DNA of 64,000 nucleotides from Psychrobacter pacificensis (GCF_900101915.1 NZ_FNAL01000006.1:1-64000), one strand, 5' to 3'; positions 8,988-18,682 are shown, numbered from the stretch's first letter. The notes: a model not told the origin generated them from the letters alone. Numbers and translations: made by a program.

Positions 8988-10454
8988 ATGACGTATTTAG
9001 CGCCGCGGCAAGGGTTGTTTGCCATTATTCTTCTGGTTAGTTTTTGTTTGCAGACGTTGTTATTGGTCATCAGTACCGATCAACAGCTGAGCAAAAGTCG
9101 TGCGTTAAAAGGCGAGCAAATGGTCGCCCAGCTGATTGATGAAGCAAGGTTGTCTTTAGAAAACAAAGACCGTGTCAGTCTCAGTGTGATTGCTAACCGC
9201 TATACCAGCGAGCAGGACGTAACAAGAATACTGATTAAAGACAATAAAGACGATATTTTGGTGCCTGTGGGCAACGCGCCGATGCAGCAAGGCGATACGA
9301 TTCGCCAAATCGCCACCAACGGCGATGCAGTGATTGGTAGCGTTGCACTGACGTTAAAAGACGTTAGTAAAGGTGAAATCATCGCGATGCAGTGGCCGTT
9401 TGTGATTGGCACTATGTTGCTGCATTTATTACTGTGGTTAATCTATGGCTATCTTGCTCGTCCGACCAAAGAGCAAATCAGTGCGCTGAGCCGTAATATT
9501 CAGGACTTGTATCGCGAGCAGTACAATCAGGGCGATCAGCGCGGCTACAGCCGTGACCTTGAGCGCGGCACAGGCGGCAGTCTAGCTGATGGTACTCCAA
9601 GCGATAGTCAAATGGCTGGTTTGGCTGCCAAGAGCGAGACAGCTGGCAATGCAGCACAGGCGCGTCCGTTCAATGTACATAACGAAGTCAATGAGTACCT
9701 AAGAACACAGCAAAACCAAAGCAGCAGCGATGAAACTGGCAGTCTAACAGCTACGTCTGAAGGCGATATTGAAGACAAGGTTGTTAGCACCGCAAAGCGT
9801 CATAGTTCGCAATCTGGTGGTCAAACGTCTAAATTGTCTGCCACGCGTTCAGTCGATAGCGTGAGAGTACAAATCCTCTTTCATGATGAATTCAATATGC
9901 TTGAGCGCCTCGCACCGGCGCAGCGCCTGCCTTATCTAGCCCTATGTACGCAGCTGCTCAATCAAGCCGTGACCGAACTACTCAAACAGCCATTACTACT
10001 GGGTGTCAGTGCGACCAATGAGGCACACTTTGAGGACGATGGTGCAAGCGTGGTGCTAAAAGCGGACAACAGCCATGCCAAAGTAGCACTGGCTGGGGTC
10101 ATGCTTGCCAAGCTGTACTTGATGCTCAACAAAATCATTCATGACAAGCATATCGAGCTGTCGCGCTTTGCACTACCAGCAAAAGCAGGCGTGAGCGATG
10201 ACGCACAGTCAGAGCCCATGACCCATCTACTACAGAGCATCGGTAAAAAAGAGCAACTGCTGATATTGCTGCCAGCTGCTGGTCTCAAACAAATCAGTAA
10301 CCATGTACAGGTCCATAGTATCATGCGCCCAACCACTGTCTACGAGCGCGAGTGTGCGATATTCGATGGCGGGAACGACGCGATGATTCAGCGTTTGGCT
10401 GATGTTCGTAATGCCGTGCTCATGATTGAAGACGAAGATGAGTCAGCGACATAG
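8988..10454 (+). CDS. Smp/YtjB-like inner membrane protein with long cytoplasmic region
   Basis: A 488-residue protein. An N-terminal transmembrane helix (residues 10-30), a periplasmic domain of about 100 residues and a second helix (about 133-155, MQWPFVIGTMLLHLLLWLIYGYLA) resemble the Smp/YtjB topology. After that comes a Ser/Gln/Thr-rich linker (about 185-285) and a C-terminal domain of about 190 residues that I cannot place. The position divergent from serB supports the Smp-like assignment, but enterobacterial Smp is only about 214 residues, so the second half is additional. Function unknown. Confidence 0.65.
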   Translation: MTYLAPRQGLFAIILLVSFCLQTLLLVISTDQQLSKSRALKGEQMVAQLIDEARLSLENKDRVSLSVIANRYTSEQDVTRILIKDNKDDILVPVGNAPMQQGDTIRQIATNGDAVIGSVALTLKDVSKGEIIAMQWPFVIGTMLLHLLLWLIYGYLARPTKEQISALSRNIQDLYREQYNQGDQRGYSRDLERGTGGSLADGTPSDSQMAGLAAKSETAGNAAQARPFNVHNEVNEYLRTQQNQSSSDETGSLTATSEGDIEDKVVSTAKRHSSQSGGQTSKLSATRSVDSVRVQILFHDEFNMLERLAPAQRLPYLALCTQLLNQAVTELLKQPLLLGVSATNEAHFEDDGASVVLKADNSHAKVALAGVMLAKLYLMLNKIIHDKHIELSRFALPAKAGVSDDAQSEPMTHLLQSIGKKEQLLILLPAAGLKQISNHVQVHSIMRPTTVYERECAIFDGGNDAMIQRLADVRNAVLMIEDEDESAT

Positions 10455-10639
10455 CAGTATTAACATGGGTCATTTATACTACAATTGTCCATTATATAAC
10501 TGGTATCATAGTCTTGGTACTCAGGCTGAAATGTGACATATTAAGAAAAAGGATTGACAACTTTCAATAGAGACTTTATAAGGCATATATATATTGATGT
10601 ATATTTAATACCCTTGCCTAAAAATGATAGGAGTTTGTC

Positions 10640-10876
10640 ATGAGTGACGCTGATATTGACGACGATTTTGATGATGATTTTGTCGACGATGATGACGCAA
10701 AGATGGTTGAAGAAGCTGAGACAAGTGTACGTACGCGTTTAAGTAGTCTTGAGAAGCGTCGACTGATCGATAATTTGCTAGAAGAGAAGCGTTTGGCTAA
10801 AGAATTAAAAGATGATCTAGATGATATAGACAATTTTGATGAAGATGGTGATGATTGGGATGACGACGATTTTTAA
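10640..10876 (+). CDS. Highly acidic small protein, possibly PA3496-like
   Basis: A 78-residue protein with Asp-rich ends (DADIDDDFDDDFVDDDD and DEDGDDWDDDDF) flanking a charged helix with RTRLSSLEKRRLIDNLLEEKRLAKELKDD. The R-L-E-x-x-x-E-x-x-R-L pattern recalls the small PA3496 family, but this is a weak match by eye. RBS TAGGAG is seven bases before the ATG. The coding bias and RBS support a real gene. It ends upstream of the terminator at 11014. Confidence 0.7.
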   Translation: MSDADIDDDFDDDFVDDDDAKMVEEAETSVRTRLSSLEKRRLIDNLLEEKRLAKELKDDLDDIDNFDEDGDDWDDDDF

Positions 10877-11013
10877 TTCATTGGCATCATTGTCTAAGCT
10901 GACTAAAGTCCTCTAATGATTGACCATCATCCAATCAGTCATATAGGTTGCCAGATGTTTATTACTTTTTATAAACGTGTGTAACCCGCTCTATTGAATG
11001 ATATTTATGTTGT

Positions 11014-11056
11014 AAAGGCTGCTTGTTTTTCACTATTCAAGCAGCCTTTGTTTTAA
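11014..11056 (+). terminator. Rho-independent terminator
   Basis: A perfect 12-bp stem, AAAGGCTGCTTG paired with CAAGCAGCCTTT, a 12-base loop, then GTTTT. It lies after the acidic small protein gene. Confidence 0.85.
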
Positions 11057-11124
11057 AACCCTTTTGCCTTTAACCGATCGATCACTGTGATTGACGTTGG
11101 CTATCTCCCAAGGACTGTTAAGCC

Positions 11125-11682
11125 ATGAATAACCAATTAAGTTTTGATGAACTGCTCGATTATTTAGACAACCAAGAGAGCCAGTTCGTGCTCGATAGTG
11201 TCGCTGCGCATGGTTTTTTGACAGCGACGGTCATTGGTCGCCCACTCCCTAACTGGATGGACGCGCTTTTTGAGGGTCATGTGAGTGAGATTCCAGAAAA
11301 CGTCATCGATGGTATCAAGCGCTGGCGCGACTCGATCATGGCTGAGCTAAAAAACGAGACACCGATTGAGCTGCCATTTGGTGAAGATGCTGGTGACGAA
11401 GAAGTGGCGGTTGATTTTTCAGATGAGTCAGATATCGTGGCTTGGTCGATTGGTTTTGTCGATGCTATGTATGGCGATGAAGCAAGTGATTGGTTTGAAG
11501 ACGAAGAGACAGCAGAAGACGTGGCTGTGTTGACCTTACCAATGATTGTATTAAGCGGCATTGATGATGAAGATCCAGAGCTAGAAGCAATGCGTCGCGA
11601 TGAAGATAAGATGGTACAAATGGCCAATAGCATCGAAGGCAATTTGACCGAGCTGTTTTTGTTGTTTCATACCAATGACTAG
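11125..11682 (+). CDS. YecA/UPF0149 family protein
   Basis: A 185-residue acidic protein of the UPF0149 (YecA/YgfB) helical family. Features include the N-terminal LSFDELLDYLDNQESQFVLDSVAAHGFLTATVIG segment, WSIGFVDAMYG and a C-terminal region rich in Asp/Glu. YecA proteins that carry a C-terminal SEC-C metal motif are longer; that motif is absent here. RBS AAGGA precedes the ATG. Function is poorly known. A terminator follows at once. Confidence 0.85.
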   Translation: MNNQLSFDELLDYLDNQESQFVLDSVAAHGFLTATVIGRPLPNWMDALFEGHVSEIPENVIDGIKRWRDSIMAELKNETPIELPFGEDAGDEEVAVDFSDESDIVAWSIGFVDAMYGDEASDWFEDEETAEDVAVLTLPMIVLSGIDDEDPELEAMRRDEDKMVQMANSIEGNLTELFLLFHTND

Positions 11683-11689
11683 TCATTCT

Positions 11690-11724
11690 AAAAGACAGTA
11701 TGACTAATCGTACTGTCTTTTATT
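11690..11724 (+). terminator. Rho-independent terminator
   Basis: An 11-bp perfect stem, AAAAGACAGTA paired with TACTGTCTTTT, lying eight bases after the UPF0149 stop codon. Confidence 0.85.
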
Positions 11725-11791
11725 GGTGCTGCGTTAAGTCGCTCTGGTCATTCTTTTAGATACTTTAATAAGTTACCGATAAGGTCTTACT

Positions 11792-12229
11792 ATGGCTGTG
11801 CAACTCTCCAATCTTGAACACCTACCCAATTATCAGATTACCGAACGCTTAGATGTGGTGTACGGCAGTACAGTGCGCTCAAAGCATGTGGGCAAAGACT
11901 TGTTTGCTGGGCTAAAAAACATCGTTGGCGGCGAGCTGACCGCTTATACCGAGCTGTTAGAAGAGTCACGCCAAGAAGCGATCGATCGTATGGTGGTCAA
12001 GGCAGAAGCGCTTGGTGCCGATGCTATCGTCGGCTTGCGTTTCTCTACCTCTAGTATCGCACAAGGGGCTTCTGAGCTGTTTGTTTATGGGACAGCGGTC
12101 AAAGCGGTACCAGTATCGCAGCAGCTCCAGAACTCAACAAGCGATAATCACTATCCGTCCGGTCAAACACCCAACCCTCAAGTCCAGACTGCGCCAGAGG
12201 ATTTACCGCGTTTTAATCCTTTTGGTTGA
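11792..12229 (+). CDS. YbjQ/UPF0145 family protein
   Basis: A 145-residue soluble protein. Residues 12-110 match the YbjQ domain (ITERLDVVYGSTVRSKHVGKD, FAGLKNIVGGELTAYTELL, REAIDRM...ALGADAIVGLRF, FVYGTAVKAVP), a small oligomeric fold sometimes annotated as heavy-metal binding. The C-terminal 35 residues are Gln/Pro-rich. The next gene is a paralogue carrying a membrane anchor. Biological role is unknown. Confidence 0.88.
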   Translation: MAVQLSNLEHLPNYQITERLDVVYGSTVRSKHVGKDLFAGLKNIVGGELTAYTELLEESRQEAIDRMVVKAEALGADAIVGLRFSTSSIAQGASELFVYGTAVKAVPVSQQLQNSTSDNHYPSGQTPNPQVQTAPEDLPRFNPFG

Positions 12230-12307
12230 TCTTAGCGCTTTAAAAGCTGTAGCACTGAAAACCACAATGCTAAAAACCGTAATGATTTTTATAATGAGAA
12301 ACGTCCC

Positions 12308-12841
12308 ATGAATGACTCACTCACGCAAGTGCTTATCAATTATGGGCCGTTTATCTTTTTATTCGCCGCTGGTTGGTTTTTTGGGTCGCGTCACGAGCGT
12401 CAGCATTTGGCACAGCTAACGGTAGCAGAGCAGGCGCTAGGGGATATTACGGTTTCAAGCGAGCGTTTCTACCGTCCTGAGCTGGCTGTCGGTAGTGAGG
12501 GCGCGCTAGTTCTTGGCAGCGTCGTTATTGCTCAAGATTACTTTAAGATGATTATTGCTCGCGTGCTTAGTCTCTTTGGCAAAAACCTAACCACCTATGA
12601 GACCCTACTTGATCGCGCGCGCCGTGAGGCAATCGTCCGTATGCGTACACAAGCGAAAGCCAAAGGCTACACTCATATTTATGGTGTACGTCTAGAAGTC
12701 ACTAACATAAACCAATTGGGCAGTATGGTAGAAGCCATTGCTTATGGCACGGCGGTCATCAGTACTGATCACACACCTATCGTTTCTGCTACACACACAT
12801 CGCCTGCACGTGTACCTTCTGCACTTCCTAGCATCTCTTAA
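12308..12841 (+). CDS. YbjQ-like protein with N-terminal membrane anchor
   Basis: A 177-residue paralogue of the gene upstream. An N-terminal helix (residues 12-26, YGPFIFLFAAGWFFG) is followed by SRHERQH and a YbjQ-type domain (GSVVIAQDYFKMI, LFGKNLTTYETLLDRARREAIVRM, AKGYTHIYGVRLEVTNI, EAIAYGTAVI). The 78-base spacing suggests co-transcription with 11792-12229. A membrane-bound partner for a soluble homologue is plausible but unproven. Confidence 0.8.
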   Translation: MNDSLTQVLINYGPFIFLFAAGWFFGSRHERQHLAQLTVAEQALGDITVSSERFYRPELAVGSEGALVLGSVVIAQDYFKMIIARVLSLFGKNLTTYETLLDRARREAIVRMRTQAKAKGYTHIYGVRLEVTNINQLGSMVEAIAYGTAVISTDHTPIVSATHTSPARVPSALPSIS

Positions 12842-12987
12842 TACCTCGTAGCACTGCTATTTAGATTCTCCTCTGTGGTTGTCGCAGCACAAAACCCAAC
12901 GCTGACTGACCAGTAGTCAGAAAAATCAAATACATACACTTTTACAACGATATACTGACTTTCAATGTTTCGACATTTTTTGGGTGT

Positions 12988-13128
12988 ATGTCAGTAGTGA
13001 TGATTCCAAAAAGTGTTGTGTACAAAGTGTCGTATAAAAACGCTGACAATGTCGGTGCCTTTTACCCAAGATATCAGCAGGATTGGCTGATTGAGCATCA
13101 TAACGTTGTCATAAACCTGCCCGTGTAA
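12988..13128 (+). CDS. Possible 46-residue ORF upstream of the symporter
   Basis: ATG at 12988 to TAA at 13126 gives a 46-residue peptide starting MSVVMIPKSVVYKVSYKN and ending VVINLPV. Its composition is protein-like and it ends 25 bases before the symporter ATG. No good RBS is seen. It could be a leader peptide, a gene remnant or chance. The rest of this 311-base gap (12842-13153) holds nothing recognisable. Confidence 0.25.
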   Translation: MSVVMIPKSVVYKVSYKNADNVGAFYPRYQQDWLIEHHNVVINLPV

Positions 13129-13153
13129 GGGTTATATCTACAAGGATGTAGTT

Positions 13154-14077
13154 ATGGAAGGTGTGGAGTTAGTTACGTTTGTCAATTCAAAAGTCATTCC
13201 CATTAGTATTTTTTTGATTATGATGGGAATGGGGTTGTCCTTAGTTACCAATGACTTTAAAAGAGTCGTCAAATATCCCAAAGCAGTCGCAATCGGACTG
13301 ACCAATCAGCTACTATTCTTACCATTGGTCGGTTTTGCCTTGGCAACTTTCATGTCACTCGAGCCTGAGTATGCCGTTGGCGTTATGCTGCTAGTACTGT
13401 GTCCTGGTGGCACGACATCTAACTTATTTACTTATTTGGCAAAAGGGGATGTCGCGCTTTCGGTCACGATGACGGCGATCGCCAGTGTTATCACCGTCTT
13501 TACCATTCCTATCGTGCTGAGTTTTTCGCTCGTGTACTTCATGGGTGCTGGTAGTGAGTTTCAGTTGCCAGTCGCCAAGACCATGATCAGCTTGATTACT
13601 CTGACGATACTGCCAGTTAGTATTGGTATGCTCATCAAACGCTATGCGGCAAGCTTCGCCGATAAGGCACAGGTGATGGTGTCTCGTTTTGGTGTGATAT
13701 TTTTGAGCTTCTTGGTAATTTTCTTAGGATATGTGCAAAGAGATATTTTGGTCGAGGCCTTAGTTGCCACTGGCCCTGTGTCGCTTATATTGAACGTATC
13801 GACGATGGCGCTTGGTTATTACACCAGTAAATGGTTCGGTCTAAATCCTGCGCAGAGAAGATCCATCACGATGGAAGTGGGTCTACAAAACAGTACGCTG
13901 TCGATGTTTATGGCATTGACGCTGCTCGCTAACTATAAGATGTCGTTGACTCCAGCTATTTATACGCTAATCATGTTCTTAACCGCAGGTATCATGGTCA
14001 GAGTATTTACCGCGCAACACAATAAAGCGAATAGAGTAGACAGAGAAAATAGCGTATTGGCTGCAAGAAGAATGTAG
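13154..14077 (+). CDS. Bile acid:sodium symporter (BASS) family transporter
   Basis: A 307-residue membrane protein with about nine to ten helices, of the BASS/SBF family of sodium-coupled organic anion transporters. Visible signatures are VMLLVLCPGGTTSNLFTYLAKGDVALSVTMTA (substrate/Na+ crossover region) and MEVGLQNSTLSMFMAL (second crossover). Bacterial members carry organic acids such as pantoate; the substrate here is unknown. RBS AAGGA precedes the ATG. The gene converges on the terminator at 14139. Confidence 0.9.
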   Translation: MEGVELVTFVNSKVIPISIFLIMMGMGLSLVTNDFKRVVKYPKAVAIGLTNQLLFLPLVGFALATFMSLEPEYAVGVMLLVLCPGGTTSNLFTYLAKGDVALSVTMTAIASVITVFTIPIVLSFSLVYFMGAGSEFQLPVAKTMISLITLTILPVSIGMLIKRYAASFADKAQVMVSRFGVIFLSFLVIFLGYVQRDILVEALVATGPVSLILNVSTMALGYYTSKWFGLNPAQRRSITMEVGLQNSTLSMFMALTLLANYKMSLTPAIYTLIMFLTAGIMVRVFTAQHNKANRVDRENSVLAARRM

Positions 14078-14138
14078 TTTAATCAGAATGTAAGCCGCAG
14101 TGCATTGCTAAGTACGCAGTGCACGACCCAATAAAATA

Positions 14139-14180
14139 AGCCCACAATATACTTTTTATGATGAGAGTTATTGTGGGCTG
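14139..14180. terminator. Bidirectional terminator
   Basis: An 11-bp perfect inverted repeat, AGCCCACAATA paired with TATTGTGGGCT, with an AT-rich loop between the convergent BASS and formate/nitrite transporter genes. Confidence 0.7.
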
Positions 14181-14243
14181 TTATATTTATCATGGTTTCT
14201 TAAAGTGTGTGGGTTGATTCAATACGGATAGCATCGCTCAACG

Positions 14244-15047
14244 CTAAAATCTGCGCCTATCTACTTCTGCTCGTGCCTCAGCGGCCTGCTCTTTGACCCT
14301 TTCAATTTCAAACAAGAATGTGCGGTTTTTGAGTACCGCGACAAATACCACGCCGCCGACCGTATTGCCCACCAAGACCACGACTAAAAATATCAAATAG
14401 TGCCATAGGCTGACCGTATTGCCATACAGCAATGCTGAAAACACTTCAATATTGCCAACGATACTGTGATGCAGACCCAAAAACCCGATACTACCAGTGA
14501 TAATGGAAACCAAAACAATACGGCTAAGGGTATCGCGTGCAGATGTGACTAGCCATGCCGCCACGCCCATCATCCAACCTGCCAGTACCGCACTACCAAA
14601 GATGACCCACCACTCAAACCCTAAGATATGCTCAGCGTAAGCATCGATAGCATGGTCGGTAAACAGATGCATATGCAGCCCCAAACCAATTATTAAAGCG
14701 GCAAACAAACAGCCACCGACGATGTTACCAGCGATAACGATGCCCCATAGACGCAGCAGCTTATGCAGTGGTTCAATCTTGTTTAGCACAGGTAGACTGA
14801 GTAGGGAGGTCTGCTCAGTGAATAATAACGACTGACCAATCACCACGATAATAAAGCCGATCGGATAGAGCAGGGAGGACAGTACCATCGCATAGCGACT
14901 CGGCAGCACATCATTAAGTAAGGCAAACGCCGATAAAATCACAAAAAAGCTGATACCAATCTCAAGCCCAGCTGTAAAGGCGCTGGTAAACAGCGAGCCA
15001 AGCGAGCGCTCAAAGGTTTCTTTGGCATGGATGACTTGCTCCACCAA
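14244..15047 (-). CDS. Formate/nitrite transporter family protein (main part; probably frameshifted)
   Basis: A 267-residue frame with six hydrophobic helices matching the FNT channel family, closest in style to YfdC (ETFERSLGSLFTSAFTAGLEIGISFF, GWMMGVAAWLVTSARDTLSRI, FLGLHHSIVGNIEVFSALLYG, GNTVGGVVFVAVL). It lacks an ATG; the first possible start is a TTG at 15047 without an RBS. The same frame stays open and protein-like for 16 more codons upstream (VASDDNLSQAKSYASI). It joins the upstream frame (15074-15394) if one base is added to the A5 run at 15096-15100. The two frames together would give about 383 residues, so this is likely one gene split by a frameshift or by -1 slippage. Confidence 0.75.
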   Translation of the reverse strand: MVEQVIHAKETFERSLGSLFTSAFTAGLEIGISFFVILSAFALLNDVLPSRYAMVLSSLLYPIGFIIVVIGQSLLFTEQTSLLSLPVLNKIEPLHKLLRLWGIVIAGNIVGGCLFAALIIGLGLHMHLFTDHAIDAYAEHILGFEWWVIFGSAVLAGWMMGVAAWLVTSARDTLSRIVLVSIITGSIGFLGLHHSIVGNIEVFSALLYGNTVSLWHYLIFLVVVLVGNTVGGVVFVAVLKNRTFLFEIERVKEQAAEARAEVDRRRF

Positions 15048-15073
15048 AATACTGGCATAGCTTTTCGCTTGGC

Positions 15074-15394
15074 TTAAATTATCGTCACTGGCAACTTTTT
15101 AATGGTTTCTTTGTCTTCGTCGCTGATTTCTTCTGGCAGGTCATCATTGTCTAAATCTTCGGTGGCTTTTATATGATCATCTGCGTGGCTATGCGTATGA
15201 ATATCTATATCGTTGTTTTCAGGAGTGTGACTGTGCTGTAGCGTATGACTGTGCGCCATATTGTCTTTTTTATGAGGATCGCTTACATCATCATCCTGAG
15301 ATGAATGACTGGTGGTACTCACGCGCGCGCTATCTGGTAGGATATCCTGAGCATCCTGACGACGGCTTTGGTTAGGTCTGTTATTTTGGGACAA
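15074..15394 (-). CDS. His-rich N-terminal segment of the split formate/nitrite transporter gene
   Basis: A 106-residue frame, very hydrophilic, with a His-rich stretch near residues 46-73 (AHSHTLQHSHTPENN and HTHSHADDH) and an acidic C-terminus (DLPEEISDEDKETIKK). It overlaps the extended transporter frame in the -1 register and ends shortly after AAA AAG. The only in-frame start is a TTG at 15394 with no clear RBS; an ATG at codon 46 is an alternative. Most likely it is the cytoplasmic N-terminus of the transporter, where YfdC-like proteins also carry polar extensions. Confidence 0.5.
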   Translation of the reverse strand: MSQNNRPNQSRRQDAQDILPDSARVSTTSHSSQDDDVSDPHKKDNMAHSHTLQHSHTPENNDIDIHTHSHADDHIKATEDLDNDDLPEEISDEDKETIKKLPVTII

Positions 15395-15684
15395 GGGTGA
15401 TTCACTGTTGGTCGGCTGGTATATGGATAGAGCTGATACAACGCTATCGATGCTATTTTAGCGTATGACTGTGGTAGGTTCTGTTGAGTGTTTAACCAAT
15501 TGCGGTTATTAATTGTTCGATAACGGCATGAAAAATGACCTTCAGGCTTTATAAATTGCCTTACCATCTAACAAAATCTGCCTATCTGCGTTAAAATCAC
15601 TCTATTCATTATTTTCCTAATTTTTATATTCTCTTTAATTCAATTAACTTTGATCACATTCAATCAATAAAAGATAATGCCATT

Positions 15685-18618
15685 ATGAGTAACCATAACC
15701 TAACTGCCTCTATTCAAGCGGCACTCAATCAATTAGAAAACGCCTATAACCCTGCACAAGTCGAGGCAGGTATGTATCAAGGCTGGGAAGAAAGCGGCTA
15801 TTTTGCCCCAACATTTGATAAAGATGAATCGTTCTCTATCGCGCTGCCACCGCCAAATGTCACGGGCTCGCTGCATATGGGTCATGGGTTTAACAATGCA
15901 ATCATGGATGCGCTCACACGTTATCACCGTATGAATGGCGACAACACGCTGTGGCAACCAGGTACGGATCATGCCGGTATTGCAACCCAAATGGTCGTTG
16001 AGCGTCGCTTGGAGGCGCAAGGCATCCGCCGCCGTGATATGACACGTGAAGATTTCATCGATAAAGTGTGGGAATGGAAAGAAGAGTCGGGCGGCAGTAT
16101 CACTAGCCAAATTCGTCGTTTGGGTAGCTCGGTTGACTGGTCGCGTGAGCGCTTTACCATGGATGATGGTCTGTCTAACGCGGTAAAAGAAGTATTCGTA
16201 CGCCTGTTTGATGATGGTCTTATCTATCGTGGTAAGCGTTTGGTCAACTGGGATCCAAAATTCCAAACTGCGCTGTCTGATCTTGAAGTAGAAAACCATG
16301 ATGAAAAAGGCAGCTTGTGGCATTTCCGCTACCATTTCACTGATAAAGACCTAACCACTCAAGATGGCAAAAACTATCTGGTCGTCGCCACCACCCGTCC
16401 TGAGACACTCCTTGGTGATACGGCGGTCGCCGTCAATCCTAGCGATGAGCGTTATGCACATTTGGTCGGCAAAACCATTACTTTGCCAATCACGGGTCGT
16501 GTCGTGCCTATCGTCGCTGATGACTATGTCGAGAGTGACTTTGGGACGGGCTGTGTCAAAATCACCCCAGCGCATGATTTTAACGATTATGAGCTAGGGC
16601 GTCGTCATAGCTTGCCACTCATCAATATTCTCGATGAGCGCGCCAATATTTTGCCAGCGATGGAAGTCTATCCTGATTTGCAGACACGTGAGCCAGAGCT
16701 AGAGACTACGCCTAGCGAGTACGCCGGACTTGAGCGTTTTGCCGCGCGTAAGTTCTTGGTTGAGCAAGCAGGCGATCAGGGCTGGCTAGAAGACATTGAG
16801 GACTACGCACTCAAAGCCCCGCGTGCTGAGCGTGGCGGTACGATCGTTGAGCCATGGTTGACCGATCAGTGGTATGTTGCGGTCAAAGAGCTTGCCAAGC
16901 CTGCGATTGAAGCGGTAGAAGACGGCAGCATTGAGTTCGTCCCTGCCCAGTACAAAAACATGTATATGGCATGGATGACTGACCTGCAGGACTGGTGTAT
17001 CAGCCGTCAGCTGTGGTGGGGTCACCGCATCCCAGCGTGGTACGACGATGCGGCAGGTGAGGTGTATGTCGCACGTAGCGAGGCGGAGGTTCGCACTAAG
17101 TACAATCTCAGCGATGATGTGGCATTGCGCCAAGAAGATGACGTCCTCGATACGTGGTTTAGCTCAGGTCTCTGGACCTTTAGTACACTAGGCTGGGCTG
17201 ATCCGGCTGCGGATAAAAAGGTGCTAGAAACCTTCCACCCAACTAGCGTCTTGGTCACGGGCTTTGATATTATTTTCTTCTGGGTCGCGCGCATGATTAT
17301 GCTGACCATGCATTTTGTCAAAAACGAAGACGGCACGCCGCAAGTGCCGTTTAAGACCGTCTATGTGCATGGTCTCGTCCGTGATGGCAACGGTCAAAAA
17401 ATGTCAAAATCAAAAGGTAACGTCTTAGATCCGATCGATCTAATCGACGGTATCGATTTAGAAGCGCTGGTCGAAAAACGCACCAGCAATATGATGAATC
17501 CAAAAGACGCGGCTAAGATTGAAAAACAAACACGTAAAGAGTTCCCAGAGGGTATCCCAGCCTACGGTACCGATGCGCTGCGCTTTACCTTTACCTCATT
17601 AGCCAGTACCGGTCGCGATATCAACTTTGATCTGAAACGCGTTGAGGGCTATCGTAACTTCTGTAATAAAATCTGGAACGCCAGCCGTTTTGTCCTAATG
17701 AACTGTGTCGATGGTGACAGCAATGCCAAGCCTATCGACCAAACGGCGAACCCTGACGTATGGGAACTACCAGAAAAATGGATCATGAGTCGTCTGAACT
17801 CTAGTATCAAAGACATTCATCAGCATTTCGCCCAGTATCGTCTCGATATGGTCAGCCAAGATATCTATGAGTTTATCTGGAACGAGTACTGTGATTGGTA
17901 CGTGGAGCTTGCCAAAGCCAGCCTAAATGATGACTCGGTGACGGATGCGCGTAAAGCGCAAATCCGCTACGTGCTGCTGCATGTGCTCGAGACGGCGCTG
18001 CGCTTTAGCCATCCGATCATGCCGTATCTGACCGAAGAGATTTGGCAGACTGTCGCGCCACTGCTGAGCCGTAAAGATACCGACAGCATCGTTGTCGCAG
18101 CTTATCCTCAAGCTGATAATGCGCAGATCAGTGAGCAGGTGGAGGCGGACATGGCATGGCTACAAGAGCTGATCGCCAGTATCCGCAATATTCGCGGTGA
18201 GATGAAGCTGGGTAACGCCGTACGCCTACCAGTATTGCTACAAAATATCGCAGATGAGGAAGAAGCGCGTCTATCACGTATCAAAAACCAGTTTAAAGCA
18301 CTGGCCAAAGTCGAGAGCTTAGAGATCGTCAAAGAAGATGATGAGGTGCCATTGTCATCATCAAGTATGGTCGGTCAGCTACGCGTGCTGGTACCGATGA
18401 AAGGACTGATCGATCCAACGGCTGAGCTGGCACGTCTGGACAAAGCGCATGAAAAGCTACAAAAGCAAGCCGACGGTATCTCGCGTAAGCTGAGCAATGA
18501 AGGATTTGTCAGTAAAGCGCCAGCGCAAGTGGTTGATGCTGAAAAAGCGAAACTGGCTGAGCTAGAAGGGCAGCTTAAAACGATGACAGCGCAGATGGAG
18601 CAACTGAAGGCGTTGTAA
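15685..18618 (+). CDS. valS: Valine--tRNA ligase
   Basis: A 977-residue class I aminoacyl-tRNA synthetase, full length. The HIGH-type motif is [15 protein letters not shown] (HMGH at 64-67) and the KMSKS motif is at 572-576. The editing domain ([17 protein letters not shown]), the anticodon-binding region and the C-terminal coiled-coil arm (about 905-977, [22 protein letters not shown]) are all present. The 290-base upstream gap holds its promoter; I see no T-box or leader peptide. Unlike enterobacteria there is no holC or pepA next to it. Confidence 0.98.
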   Translation: MSNHNLTASIQAALNQLENAYNPAQVEAGMYQGWEESGYFAPTFDKDESFSIALPPPNVTGSLHMGHGFNNAIMDALTRYHRMNGDNTLWQPGTDHAGIATQMVVERRLEAQGIRRRDMTREDFIDKVWEWKEESGGSITSQIRRLGSSVDWSRERFTMDDGLSNAVKEVFVRLFDDGLIYRGKRLVNWDPKFQTALSDLEVENHDEKGSLWHFRYHFTDKDLTTQDGKNYLVVATTRPETLLGDTAVAVNPSDERYAHLVGKTITLPITGRVVPIVADDYVESDFGTGCVKITPAHDFNDYELGRRHSLPLINILDERANILPAMEVYPDLQTREPELETTPSEYAGLERFAARKFLVEQAGDQGWLEDIEDYALKAPRAERGGTIVEPWLTDQWYVAVKELAKPAIEAVEDGSIEFVPAQYKNMYMAWMTDLQDWCISRQLWWGHRIPAWYDDAAGEVYVARSEAEVRTKYNLSDDVALRQEDDVLDTWFSSGLWTFSTLGWADPAADKKVLETFHPTSVLVTGFDIIFFWVARMIMLTMHFVKNEDGTPQVPFKTVYVHGLVRDGNGQKMSKSKGNVLDPIDLIDGIDLEALVEKRTSNMMNPKDAAKIEKQTRKEFPEGIPAYGTDALRFTFTSLASTGRDINFDLKRVEGYRNFCNKIWNASRFVLMNCVDGDSNAKPIDQTANPDVWELPEKWIMSRLNSSIKDIHQHFAQYRLDMVSQDIYEFIWNEYCDWYVELAKASLNDDSVTDARKAQIRYVLLHVLETALRFSHPIMPYLTEEIWQTVAPLLSRKDTDSIVVAAYPQADNAQISEQVEADMAWLQELIASIRNIRGEMKLGNAVRLPVLLQNIADEEEARLSRIKNQFKALAKVESLEIVKEDDEVPLSSSSMVGQLRVLVPMKGLIDPTAELARLDKAHEKLQKQADGISRKLSNEGFVSKAPAQVVDAEKAKLAELEGQLKTMTAQMEQLKAL

Positions 18619-18650
18619 AAAGTAGAATGCTTACTAAATTCTGAGAATAA

Positions 18651-18682
18651 AAGTCCATACTTACTTTAAGTACTATGGACTT
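18651..18682 (+). terminator. Hairpin after valS
   Basis: An inverted repeat, AAGTCCATA paired with TATGGACTT, with further internal pairing, lying 33 bases after the valS stop. The T run is weak, so this is a probable terminator or transcript-stabilising hairpin. Confidence 0.5.

Noticed and set aside
15733..16335. 200-codon minus-strand frame
   Set aside because: It lies entirely antisense inside valS, whose own frame is certain.
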